Shown: piece after piece, positions 1 to 11,700 of the stretch
Numbering within the stretch: the stretch's first letter is position 1
Layout: the number at the start of each line of letters is the position of its first letter
Notes under the pieces: model-generated
What the model was told of the DNA's origin: nothing
Seen by the model: only the letters and a program-made list of their open reading frames with translations
The model's database searches: none
Translations under genes and position numbers: made by a program
Assembly: GCA_037447655.1 (NCBI GenBank)
Contig: JBBHKE010002909.1
Coordinates: 62,001 to 126,000, forward strand
DNA from: Zygnema cylindricum
Lineage: Eukaryota; Streptophyta; Zygnematophyceae; Zygnematales; Zygnemataceae
DNA length: 64,000 nt
Reading direction: 5' to 3'

Positions 1-560
1 TCTAGCTCCATAAAGAGTGTAGCATGCTCATTGCAAAAATCCAACATCTTCCCCCCTTTGTATACATACTGCTTAACTTTCTGATCAACGAACTGTTGTT
101 GCTGAATTGTAACACTTCGGTACATCTCTATGAGAGCCACCCAAAGATCGGATGCCCTTTCTACCTGCAAATGAGGACATGCAAGTCCTTGAGTAAGATG
201 GTGGAGGATGAAGTGTTTTGCCGCCATATTGTTGAAGTCCCAGGTATCACTATCATTCTCCTCGTTCCTCGGAATATGTGACATGAATGGCGAACCATTT
301 GCTATTGGTGTGGTCGTCTCCTTCTCCTTTACTTTGTCCACCACCTCTCCTTCCTTTCTCTCCTCTGTTGAAGATGGATCTGCATCTCTAGTGAATCTGC
401 CTCTTATAAACCCTGGAGGTTTCCCAAGACTGGATGGACGCCTCACCCGTCTAATCACTATTCTCCAAAACCGTTTCTCAAATAGAGCTCCTGTCATCAT
501 ACTTTCCCAGTATATGAAGCCAACTCCATTGAATATGGGCACCCTAGATGGTGGGCCCAT
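1..560 (-). CDS. copia-type gag polyprotein, 5' part (cut by window edge)
   Basis: Reading the minus strand from an ATG at 560, the frame stays open to base 1 with no stop, so the protein continues beyond the left edge. It is about 186 residues here. Near the N-terminus is PIFNGVGFIYW, resembling the 'F-x-G-x-x-Y-x-x-W' start typical of copia gag (UBN2/DUF4219 type). A basic linker follows, and then the block around ASDLWVALIEMY and FCNEHATLFMEL, which matches the helical copia gag core. Gag coats retroelement RNA in virus-like particles. No zinc knuckle, protease or integrase is visible because the remainder lies outside. The direct repeat at 570-1620 lies immediately 5' of it and could hold the leader and LTR. 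The family call is from motif recognition; whether the copy is intact cannot be judged. Confidence 0.6.
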   Translation of the reverse strand, partial: MGPPSRVPIFNGVGFIYWESMMTGALFEKRFWRIVIRRVRRPSSLGKPPGFIRGRFTRDADPSSTEERKEGEVVDKVKEKETTTPIANGSPFMSHIPRNEENDSDTWDFNNMAAKHFILHHLTQGLACPHLQVERASDLWVALIEMYRSVTIQQQQFVDQKVKQYVYKGGKMLDFCNEHATLFMEL

Positions 561-569
561 AACCTGCAA

Positions 570-1620
570 CTTTGAGACCTCCCTAGGACCTCGAAGTAAG
601 CAACTCACACGAAGCCTCTAGCATAACCCTGACCCCTTTGTCTTTCAGCAAGAATAAGTGCCACCGTGGCAAACAAAAACTCTGATCACCTTCACCCCTG
701 TGAAGGCAAGACTCTCCTGAGTCGATAGCAAAAAGAATCTCTGATTTTTCTCCCTTGAGCAGTAAGTTATGGAGGGTCAAAGTTGACCTTTTTTACAGAA
801 GCTCTATGGGAGGGAGGGTCCTGCCTACCAATTTTTCTAAGTCCTATCTCTCTCACAAACTCTATCTTCTGATGTACAAACCCAATCATATTACTCTTCC
901 GTACACAAAAGTACAGCTGCCGGTGTACTTTCTGTGCGAATATTGTACGACATGGCCTAAATGTCGACACGTGGTATATCCGGATTTGCTCACTTAATCC
1001 CCGGAGATGCTGCGATCCAATGTCATTCTGCCACATGTCATCAGATGTGGCGATGACCAATAACCGCCGAAATCCTCTTCTGTGATCTCGGCATTCATTC
1101 CGGCCGTCCGATTTAAATGCAGATTAAATCGTAGCCGTAATAAATACTTGCGCGGTATTCGTTTCACCATCGAAACAAATGCGCGGTACTTGTTTCTTGT
1201 CCGTACATTAATCCGTACTTTTACATAACCGAATCTTTGTATCCTGCAAATAGTTTCCGTTAAATGAATTTGTTGGCGTAGAAATGTTTTTTTAATTATC
1301 AAACCGTATATAATCTAACACTCGTCATAGACTAAAAGATAGAGCTATCAGCTACGGGTAGCTTTGACGACCGGTAGGTATCTGGATTAAATCCTGGTTC
1401 CGACAGCTCTACTTTTAGTAAATTAGTAAATCAACTAATTTACTACTGTAAATCAACTAATCTACTACCCGTAAATCTTAGGATAGCATAGGCAGCCATG
1501 GCTCTAGCTTCATCTCCGACTTTCAGTGACTGCAACAAGTGTGGGAGTTGAAGAGAGAAGTTAGAGGCAGACTGCCTTGGCTTCTTTTCTGTATTTTATT
1601 TTAGAACTAGAAAATACTAA
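570..1620. repeat. Diverged long direct repeat, copy A (possible copia LTR/leader)
   Basis: This stretch matches 2320-3490 in the same orientation. Shared islands include AGCAAAAAGAATC, TTTTCTAAGTCCTAT, GTGTACTTTCTGT, TTGTACGACATGGCC, GGCAGCCATGGCTCTAGCT and TAGAAAATACT. I estimate roughly 70-80 percent identity by eye, with indels. It lies directly upstream (minus-strand sense) of the copia gag start. A stretch near 679-691 is weakly similar to the reverse complement of an initiator-tRNA primer binding site. An LTR plus leader is therefore plausible, but clean TG...CA ends were not found. Confidence 0.5.
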
Positions 1621-1819
1621 ACTAACCATCAATTTCTACACGTCGGATGTGAAAGGTACATCGTTTTAACTGGAGCCGTACTAAAGCCGTACACATCTTA
1701 TGCCGCCTACTGTAATTTCGGCTTGTACAAATGATCTGATTGGTAGGTACCTCAAGGGTTGTGAGTGGGGCGCGTTGGGGAAATAAGACGTACAGTTGAG
1801 TGTAGATGCTGTAGAGTTA

Positions 1820-2028
1820 TCTTTACGACTGGTACAGTTATCGCCGATAGTTGTCGTTATCGGCATTATAGCCTATAAGTAGCCGATACTATCGACTACT
1901 TATTGGCGATAAGACCGATAGCGATATATCGTACTTATGTATCGTACAAATATATATCGATTATCAGGTCCTTGGAAAATGGCCCATATCGGTTATCGGC
2001 AAATCCTTACCGATACACAACACTACAA
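1820..2028. repeat. CGATA/TATCG-rich block ending in a hAT-like terminus
   Basis: The block is packed with CGATA and TATCG words that can fold on themselves, and ends with CCGATACACAACACTA. In reverse complement this end reads TAGTGTTGTGTATCGG, which resembles terminal inverted repeats of plant hAT elements and their non-autonomous derivatives. No matching left end was found, so this may be a fragment of a non-autonomous hAT element lying between the two long direct repeats. The assignment rests only on the terminal word and the composition. Confidence 0.3.
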
Positions 2029-2319
2029 ATTATAGACCTTTAGTCGTCCGTTTGAAAACCTTTAAATAGGCCCACTTTCCGTCCGTCTGCACCCGTAAAC
2101 GACGTGTCTCCCGGCCGACGTCACTAAACGGTTAGCGTTGTCCCTCGGCCTACGTCAGCAAACGGGTAGCTTTGTCTCTCTGCTAACATTAACAAACGGG
2201 TAACTTTCAAAGTACTCCTTCGGGAAACGTTCTTGACCATCAGATTTTGGCTGCTCGATCATGTCAATGAATAAAGATGAAAGCCGTCAGGAGCACTAAA
2301 GAGTCTTCAGCCGTCAATC

Positions 2320-3490
2320 TTGAAACTCTGAGACCTCCATTGGCCCTCAGAGTAAGCAGATCCAAAAAGAAGCTTATCTAGATAGTGCCGACTCCAAGTT
2401 GATATAAACCCAAATGACTGACCCCTTGACAGTCAGAACCCAAATATAGATTCACCTCGTGAAATAACACTTTCTGTGTGATCAGTTCCACCACAGAATG
2501 CAAAGTTAGAATATGAGATTTGGACACATTCACCCACTTTGACTTTCCCTTAGAAATGCCGCCACCCTGGTAGACAAAAACTATGACCGACTAAACCCTT
2601 GTGTAGCCTGGACTCCCCTGAGTCCGCAGCAAAAAGAATCACTGAAAATGGTCTAGTAAATTGATAGTTATGGCTGGCCAAAGTTTGCCATTTAAACAAG
2701 GTGCTCTCTGGGAGAGGCAGCTACTTACCCAAAATTTTCTAAGTCCTATTCCCTCTCTAAAACTCTATCTACTGAAGTACGGCACCAATCAAATTACTGT
2801 ATCGTACAGAAAAGTACAGGTGTCGGTGTACTTTCTGTACGACCATTGTACGACATGGCCAAAATGTCGACAAGTGTCAAATCAGGATTAGTTTCGTAAT
2901 CTCCAGAATTCCCGTAATCTAATGTTATCACGTCACGTGTCATTTGACGTGGCAAAGACCATAAAACGCTAAAAGTACCTTTTCCGTGATCGCGGCGCCT
3001 ATCGCGGCCGTCCGATCAAAATCAGCTATAATCCTAGCCGCTGAAATTCGACGCGCGATATTTGTTTCGATATCGAAACAAATGCGCGGTTTCCGTTCTG
3101 TCCCCATACCGTACTGCGTAATAATTCAAATTGTACCCATGCACGACGTATCTATTCGCCGTTAAACGAATTAATCTACATAAGACAATTTATATATTCA
3201 TCAAACCTTATATATAGTAATATTAGTCCTAGACTTAACGGCTAAAGCTAACAGTTACGGCGACTTGACGGACGGTAGGTACCAGGATCAATTTTTGGGT
3301 CCGTCAAATATCTTTTGGTAAATCTACCTAATCCACCCCCTGCCTTCTCTAGTGAGCTTAGGCAGCCATGGCTCTAGCTCCCTATCAAGCCTCCAGTGAC
3401 TATAACAAGTGTGGGGGGCTTGGAGAAGGGAGTTAGGGACAGACTGCCTTTGCTCTTTTTCTATAAAGACCTAGAAAATACTCAAATATC
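2320..3490. repeat. Diverged long direct repeat, copy B
   Basis: Second member of the pair described for 570-1620, about 1.75-1.9 kb away. It is about 100 bases longer, mainly because of extra sequence around 2400-2540, which shifts the offset between matching islands. The end with GGCAGCCATGGCTCTAGCT and TAGAAAATACT is well preserved. It could be the second LTR of an internally deleted element in minus orientation, or an independent insertion of the same repeat. Confidence 0.5.
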
Positions 3491-5808
3491 AACAAATCAT
3501 TCGTTCGTGACCGTCTGATTATGGGATGCTGGCAGTTCATAAGCTTCAGTAACCGTCCTTTTCAACAAGTACGATTTCGATCGTAAATTGTTTGTTTGAT
3601 TTTTCCGTCAATCGTTGTGTTGATTTGGAACGCGTGTACAAAAATCTGTAAGGACGACTTGAATAGTACAATAGTAGTTAGACGTTTTGATTAACAGGAC
3701 ATGGCCCATGCGCATGATAAAAGGGCATGATAAAACAGGACACGGTTCATGCCCGTGTAACGGGCGTTGATTTACTACACCGTGAATCGTTATTAGACTT
3801 ATGTACTCTATATCGACGCCCCAAAAATTTTGACGTTGATACCCGTAATACAGTGACTGATTCTATTTTATCCGTGACGTTAATTAAGGTTATTGTGAAT
3901 TATCGTCAATGGAAATTTTGCACTTATTTCATGAATAGTGTGGTGCACGGGATGTGTTTGTTCGTACAAAACTGTACTTGACTACCGAAAATCGTACGGA
4001 AATTGTGCTTAACTTATGTCGGTTGCATACAGAATTGCGCTTAGAATAAACGTGGAGTCGAGTTTGCGACAAACGCGTTCGCAAACCCAAATTAGAATTA
4101 TGGATTAATTACACTGAAAGGACGCGACGTGGTACGGATTGTCAGATTTTGTAATTCTACCTATTTTAACGTATATGTAATGATGGCGGATTCTGTATAC
4201 CTAAATCAGCTTATAGAGAAATTACAATTAAACATTTTTTTCATAATGGTATTAATACATAAATTATAATCAATGACACTAATTTATTATTGATAGTAAT
4301 AATTTCTATAGTCTAAGGGTATATCCCCATGTAATCAGTACTTTGTTAAAGTATTTTGGACTATAGTGAAGATTCGCCACACTACTTTGAAGAGCGTCCC
4401 AATGTGCGAAAATTAAATCGGAACTTTGACATGTGACGGTTGTAGACGTAGGTACAACTTGTGACGAGTGAAGGCGACTACGAAACTTCCGACGATTAGT
4501 GACGCCAACAAAAACAGCGACAGTGGTAGACGTTTAGATTTTTGTGAAATTGGCAAATTGCAAATGTTTAGGGTTTGGTGACATTGTGACGTCACGCTCA
4601 CTTGTGACAACGTCGACGTCACGGATTCAAGAACTTCCCGCCATGGTTTCCCGATTTCGCTTTTTCTACTTTTCTCACTCGATTTGCCATTAAATAAAAA
4701 CCTAAAAAAATTCAAATAAAGTATTTTTTAAGGACCTTTCATTTTATGCCGATATTGTCGTGTCTCATTCTATAAAGTCCGAGATACAAGCGATAGTGTG
4801 AGAAGGAGAGAGGAGAGGCGACGACGGCAAAAAATTATGCGAAGGACCCATGAATGCAAGTGGAACTCCGAGACCCCAACAATTTTTTTCCGTACATAGC
4901 GCGTGACGAGTACGGAGAAAAATAGCGAGGACTCTCCCTCGTCCAAAAATTTTACAAATCGTGTGGCTCGTGCGTGGTTCGTTTTTCATTTGCTGTTTGG
5001 GCGGTACTTGAACTAAAATCACCCCATCGAGGTGATTTTGGATGAAGGTTTTTTTTTGGGCTGTATTCTCTTGCCCGGGGGTCGAAAATGGGAGAACGCC
5101 AAAATGCGTTTACATAACGACAAACACCCTGTACATCCAAAGTATGAATTGGCGTTCACTTTACTTTGGTAAAAAATATTTTCTCGTACGGCTAAAGTTT
5201 TTTTCAAAGTTCCCTGAATTTTAGGGCAAAAAGACAGAGAAAAGTATGTACTTTAATACATGGGGACGTACCCTAAGGGTGGCATTCCATCAGACGAAAA
5301 GTGAGGTTGTATACAAAAATCCGGACATATCCGTACTATGGCGTACCTCTTATTTTGTTTTTATACGCGAACAACATTATAGAGAATCTTGCCAATATTC
5401 TCCAAAAGTTTGGGAGGTAACAATGACTGTTGGATGTTTTTTCGCGAAGCATTCGCTTCTCGAGGTACATCACCATTTACAAAAAAAATTGAGCCGCGAC
5501 ACGTTGGATAATGAATGCACGTGTCACGATGGCAGACCAACGGAAATCGAAAGATTTCGCACATGATATATGCATTCAAAAATTCAACGGAAATCACGAA
5601 AGTGACCTCGTAACGAGCTTTCGTCGCGCTATTTTAGTTATCGACCATTCGTCACACTATTTGGGGAAGGCTCATTCGTCACGCGAAAAAGTATAAACCC
5701 TAAAAATAATGAACTGGCATCTGACAAGCGTTGCAAATAATGAGCTGGCATTTGACAAGCGTTTGCAAAGCATAGATGTCCTATGCGCATAAAACGCACG
5801 GAGTAAAC
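3491..5808. other. Intergenic, no gene seen
   Basis: About 2.3 kb of AT-rich sequence with scattered GTAC-containing words. Open frames are short, overlap on both strands and show no recognisable domain. No RNA gene or complete transposon was found. The end (about 5700-5760) has two copies of an AATGARCTGGCATYTGACAAGCGTT-like phrase, a small local duplication. Confidence 0.5.
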
Positions 5809-6028
5809 TACACCGCCAATCGCTATTAGCGTGTAGGTTTGATTAGCGTATACTATTATTTAGCGTGGTGTACGCTAATTGGGAATTTGGAAATTTTGGA
5901 AGAAATCGATTACTCTAATTAGGAATTAGGGCTTTTTTTAAATAGTGTGGATAATTCTATTTGAGAATAAAAACAAAAAAAGCGGGACGGGATTAGCGTA
6001 CACAACGCTAATAGCGATTGGCGGTGTA
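5809..6028. mobile_element. MITE family I, copy 1 (near-perfect inverted termini)
   Basis: The left end reads TACACCGCCAATCGCTATTA and the right end is its reverse complement, ATAGCGATTGGCGGTGTA; the arms stay paired for at least 23 bases. The element is about 220 bp, AT-rich inside and has no coding potential, which fits a miniature inverted-repeat element. This is the best preserved of at least eight related copies here. Flanks do not give a convincing target duplication beyond 2-3 bases. The superfamily of the mobilising transposase cannot be told from the ends alone. Confidence 0.8.
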
Positions 6029-6152
6029 ACGAATACCACGTTCCGTGCGCATAAAACAATTTCAAACTTTTAAAATTCGAAGGTAAAATTTGTACTTTTT
6101 TGTACTTTTTAAATTTAAATATTTAAACATTGAAAACCCTAAAAACTGAAAC

Positions 6153-6665
6153 GTGCAACGAACTAGCGGCGAGCGCCAAAATTTACGGCGTCTCCAACGG
6201 CGGCGTCCTCCTAAAGACGGTGTGGAGGGCATAAAAATACGCGTGCGAGACGCCATAAATTCCGCGGCTCGCCGCTCATGTAAAAATACGCGTGCGAGAC
6301 GCCATAAATTCCGCGGCTCGCCGCTCATATACAAATACGCGTGCGAGACGCCATAAATTTCGCGGCTCGCCGCTCATATAAAAATACGCGTATGAGACGC
6401 CATAAATTTCGCGGCTCGCCGCTCATATAATTATACGCGTATGAGACGCCATAAATTCCGCGGCTCGACGCTCATATACAAATACGCGTGCGAGACGCCA
6501 TAAATTCCGCGGCTCGCCGCTCATATAAAAATATGCGCGCGCAAATGAAGCAAATGTGCAAAACTGATAAGTGCAACGAACTAGCGGCGGGCGGCGGAAT
6601 TTACGGCGTCTCCAACGGCGGCTTCCTTCTGAAGACGGAGTGGAGGATAGGTGAAAAATACGCGC
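6153..6665. repeat. 49-bp tandem array (6 copies) flanked by inverted monomers
   Basis: Six head-to-tail units of 49 bp run from about 6231 to 6525. Each contains TACGCGTGCGAGACGCCATA followed by AAATTCCGCGGCTCGCCGCT, with only a few substitutions. On each side (about 6153-6240 and 6570-6660) is a longer block starting GTGCAACGAACTAGCGGCG and running through TTACGGCGTCTCCAACGGCGG. The two blocks are direct repeats of each other and contain a version of the monomer in the opposite orientation. The array could therefore fold into large hairpins. Both strands stay open, but the predicted peptides are only repeats of the unit. Confidence 0.85.
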
Positions 6666-8732
6666 GCGCAAATGAACCACCGTCTTTTTTTTTGAAAATG
6701 TCCGTACAATTTCTCGTACATTTGAGACGTACGAAATTTACGAAAACTACGAAACAAACGAATACTACGTAGTTTTCATAAAAAACTCCAAATCCGTACG
6801 AATTGGACATCTATGTTGCAAAGAGTAAAAAAATTTGTGTGGTACCATGCCCTGGTCCGCACGTACATGGTATGCAAATGACGATTTCGAGTTGAAGTTG
6901 GTCGGTGTAAAAAATATTTGACGATTTTCAATATACGATATGATCTTACGTGGTACCACTCATTTCTGAGCACGTGGATTACAGACTCTGCGCGAGAGAA
7001 CAGCGTTCAAAGTGTACAGTACTGTAGCATTCTGTAACGTTGTTCGTACGATTACAGAATTTCCTGATGGAACGCCACCCTAATAACGATTCACGGTGTA
7101 GTTTCTTCAAATTTAATAATTCCGTGTCCAATTAAATAATTCACGACGTGAAATTGGATACAGTACTTTCAAAACTTTTGTGTGGGAGCTCACAGTACAG
7201 TTTCGTACAGTATTTTCTCATTATTTCTTTTGCTTTTTTCACCATCTCGTACCTTATTCACGTACTCATTTCTTGTATGTATCATACACAAATCTACAAG
7301 AGGTGTAAACTTCATTAATTGTCGGTGTTCGTAAGGAAGATTCTATGTACGATCCCCAGAAAGAGCGTCAAAATTCGATGGACTTTTGTTGTTGCAGAAT
7401 GGATCTAAACGCTACGAATCCGTACGCCTGACAGTATGCCGGATCATGCCACGTTCATTTGTACTGACGACAGCCTCGTAGATCATGCCACGTTTAGGCT
7501 GAGTTTTGACGAACGTCATTTCACATTGTTTCTTGTCGCAAACAGTAAATATGCACGTGTACCAGAGCCTTTCGAAATTTATGTTTAGGTCGTCGTACGT
7601 TCATTGAGTGTGTTCCGGTATATCGAACGATAATTTTAATTGTTCTGCACCACATGTGCTTTTCTGTACGATGAATACAAGAAATGAGTACGGTTACATA
7701 CATAATTACATATGGTACAACATGGCGAAAAGAGCAATAATAAGAAGGCCAAAATACTGTACTGTAGCTCCCCACTAAGATTTGAACTTGAGCATTGCCT
7801 TTTCTAGTTTTCTTTACCAATAAAATTAAATTTAATACGGCCGCGAGAACTTCTTTGAGCATGAAATTTCCCTCCCCTAGGAAATCTCCGCACGGTATGG
7901 TGATTTCGTGCGTTGTTTCAGCGAAATGCTCGCACTTTTAGAACAAAGTTACAGTGCGTTGCTGACTTGACGCACATTTTAACGAGAGGCCCCATATTCT
8001 GACACCCTTACATTGGTGGCACGTAATAATTCCATGCTGGTAAGCGTGTCGCCTGTAGATATTCCGTACGCGGCGCATTCAACGCAAACCTTATTGAATC
8101 TTTCTGGCGTAATCAGCGTTGCCCAGTTGACCCTGACCTATGACGTCATTTCCGCGACGGCCGGAGCCACTTTGCTATTTCCTGCTTTGCTCTACCGTTT
8201 ATGTCACGCGGGGAAACGGCGTGTATTTCGTTGTACCCCTTCAAGGAAGATACGCAGAACTTGTCTCCTGCCGTTCAACACTGTCATGTCAGTTGGTCCT
8301 ACTAGGGTTTGAACGGTTTCGGAACGTGTGCACTGGTCAGGATGCCGAACTCTTCTGGATAGGTCTTTTTAGGTCGAAGACCATAAGGGACTTAGGAATC
8401 TTGTTAGCGCAGCTTGTGATATATATGAGAATATGGTGAGAAGCTTATGTATCGGAGGTTATAATATAGGTTTGAATAATGCTCCAACTCAGTTAGGATT
8501 TGCTAACACGCTTTTCAATTTTTTTAGGTGGAGAAAGCTTAAATTAATTCAAGTTAATTTTAGTTGAATATTGAGGTTTTTGTATTCTTTTGTAAGCTGA
8601 AGAAGGCCTAGCCAGAAGTTACAACAGGATCAAAAACCGAAAAAAACCTAATCTAGGCAAGCTACAACAAACTAAAAGCGGGCTCTTGCTCAAAAGTATT
8701 ACATTTATTTGCTTTCTATAACATTGGTAAAC
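6666..8732. other. Intergenic and upstream region of the flippase gene
   Basis: No gene was recognised. Words containing GTAC are common around 6690-7300 and 7400-7560. The last ~250 bases before the flippase ATG are AT-rich and presumably hold its promoter and 5' leader, but no TATA box or other site can be assigned with confidence. Confidence 0.4.
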
Positions 8733-11700
8733 ATGGCTTCAACACAAAAGAAAGCAAAAATTCGTTTCTCGAAGCTTCTTTCCTATGCTGGGTGTGCCCG
8801 TCCAAGAACTGCAGAAGAAAACAATTTGGATGGCAGTTCAAGCCATAATAGACTTGTTTATGTAAATGAGCCTCATCGACATAGCAATTACCCTAATAAC
8901 TACATTTCTACAACTAAGTATAATCTTATTACTTTTTTTCCGCGAGCTCTCGCCGAACAGTTTCGCCGTGTTGCCAACATTTATTTTCTACTTGCCGCTT
9001 GTCTAGGACTGACCCCCTTATCACCCTATGAAGCAGCAAGTTTAATTGCCCCTTTGGTACTTGTGGTCGGTGTAAGCATGATAAAGGAGGCCGTAGAAGA
9101 TTATAAGCGGTGGCTTGCGGTATGGTTTGTCTTTACCTCTGCCATGGAGCATGGTGCTATGCTTTCCTGTTTAATGGTGGTTTTTTAGCAGAATTTCTAT
9201 CCTATGTGCTACCAGTTAATAGTTTTGATGATATCAGGCACTTAGTGATTATCAGAGAGATTATGTGGTTACTGTTCTGTTGTGATGTTTAAAGTTTTGA
9301 AGAAAATCATGCCTAAATCTGTTTGGGTATTTGGTATCTTGCTGAAACAGAATTTATGCACATTCATTGGTGAAGCATGCTTGGTTGCAAAGAAGTATGA
9401 GCTGGAGAAGCCCAGCCTTTAACTCCGAGAATAACTTGCTTTAGTTCCATTTTTCTTGCCTTTCCCGTCCCATTCAGAAAAATGCAGCCATAAAATAAGA
9501 TTTTTGCAGCTTTTTTATTTTTGGCATTTGTTCTACACTTCTATTAGCAGGTGAAAAAAGTATGTAAGTATCATGGAGCCATGTCAAGTTCTTCATTTTA
9601 TTTATTTTTCTGAAAATAACATATGACTAAGGGAGATGGATGGAATCCTTCAGGATCAAGAAGTGAACAAACGGCCTGTCCTAGTGCATGTTGGAGAGGG
9701 GCGCTTCGAACCAAGACAATGGCAGAAATTAGAGGTGGGAGATATTGTACGGGTTGTGAAGGACAGTTTCTTTCCTGCCGACCTCCTCATTCTGTCCTCC
9801 TCCTACCCTGATGGCGTGTGTTACGTGGAGACGATGAATCTCGACGGAGAGACAAATTTGAAACTGAGGTTGGCCTTGGAACGTACCTTGCCATTTGATG
9901 AGGATGCAAAAATGGCCGAGTTTAAAGCACACATACAATGTGAAGATCCAAACCCTAGTCTCTATACTTTTGTCGGTAATTTGGACTTCGGAGGGGAGAC
10001 TGTAGCCATCAATCCTCAACAAATTTTGCTCCGTGATTCCAAACTCAGGAATACTGGCCATGTTTATGGAGTGGTTGTTTTCACTGGTCATGACACAAAG
10101 GTAATGCAGAATTCTACGGCCACACGCTCCAAGCGCAGTCGCATTGAGAAACGAATGGACTCTATTATCTACTTTCTGTTTGGGATAATGCTCACGCTTG
10201 CGACTGTGGGTTCCATTGTTTTCGGTCTTCGAACAAAGAACGAGACGGGTAAATGGTGGTATTTGCGCCCCGATGACACAAGCGTATATTATGATCCATC
10301 AGCAGCAGCCACTGCTGCAATATTGCAAGCTATAACAGACTTGGTTCTTTACAGTTACCTCATTCCCATATCACTCTACGTGTCGTTGGAGATAGTCAAA
10401 GTTTGTCAGGCCTTATTCATGTCACAAGACATTGGTATGTACCATGAGGCTACAGATACTCCTGCTCGAGTTCGCACTTCCAATTTAAATGAGGAATTAG
10501 GGCAAGTAGACACCATTTTGTCAGACAAGACTGGAACACTCACATGCAATCAGATGGACTTTCGTAAATGCTCAATTGCGGGAGTGGCATATGGTAAAGG
10601 AATCACACAGGTTGAGGAGGCTACAGCTCTCCGACTCGGGAAAGACTTACGAGAGCTCGAAGAATATGAGCCACCAGATGCTTCAGATGCATCGAAACCC
10701 AAAGTGAAAGGTTTTGCATTTCATGACAAGCGCATTATGGAGGTATGTCTATTGATCAGTCATGGAAGCTAATTGAAGCTGGACGTCCCTACATTGGAGG
10801 AAGGAATCCTGTATGAGTAGTGGGAGATCTTGTTTTGAGACTTTGCTAGTTGGAAGTGCAAAGGTCAAGAGTGAGCCTTTTTGTTTTGCATTTTCGCATT
10901 TTGCATTTTGAATTTTGTCTAATATCGAGATGAAGTTTTTGTCATGGTGGGACCTTATATAAAAGATAACAATGTTGGACCTGATAAAATATGACGTTTT
11001 TTTTTTTTTATTATTTTTATGCTGCAGGGAAACTGGATTTGTGAGAACAATCCGGAAGACGTTCGCATGTTTTTGCGCATTCTTGCAGTTTGCCATACAG
11101 CCATCCCTGACATGAATGAGACCACAGGAGAAATCAGTTATGAGGCAGAGTCGCCTGATGAGGCTGCATTTGTGGTTTCTGCAAAACAAATGGGCTTTGA
11201 GTTCATCAGTCGCACTCAAAGCACTGTGGTTGTGAGGGAGCCGTCTGTGGAGAATAATATGAAACAAACTGAGAGGTACGCAGAATGCTATGCCCACCTA
11301 GGAGAATAGTCGACCTGTTATTTGCAAGACTTAAAGATAAGATGGGTGTATTTTTTTTGTTTGCTCCATGTAAAACTATGAAGCAACTGGTTCGGTCATG
11401 TTTGCTACCCTTAAATAGCACTTTATATAACTCAATTCTGTCTGTTTGGTGTTCTGATTTTCTTGTGCTTTCTGCTTTCTGCCAGCCATTCTGGTTGAAA
11501 TTGTAGTAATGACAAAAGCAGTGCTTTCTTCTTGCAGGGAATATGAGGTGCTCCATGTGCTGGAGTTCAACAGTACACGAAAACGCATGTCTGTGGTTGT
11601 TCGTGACTCTGACGGCCAAGTCATGATTATGTGCAAAGGTGCTGACAGGTGGGCTCCTTATTCACCCATTCTCTGCTGATCCTCCGGGAGCAATTCACAT

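Noticed and set aside
1340-1412. Possible tRNA-like segment with GGTTCCGACAGCTC
   Set aside because: It does not fold into a cloverleaf, and the matching part of the second repeat copy lacks the B-box-like sequence.
7521-7862. 113-codon minus-strand frame upstream of the flippase
   Set aside because: No domain and no supporting context; AT-rich chance frame.
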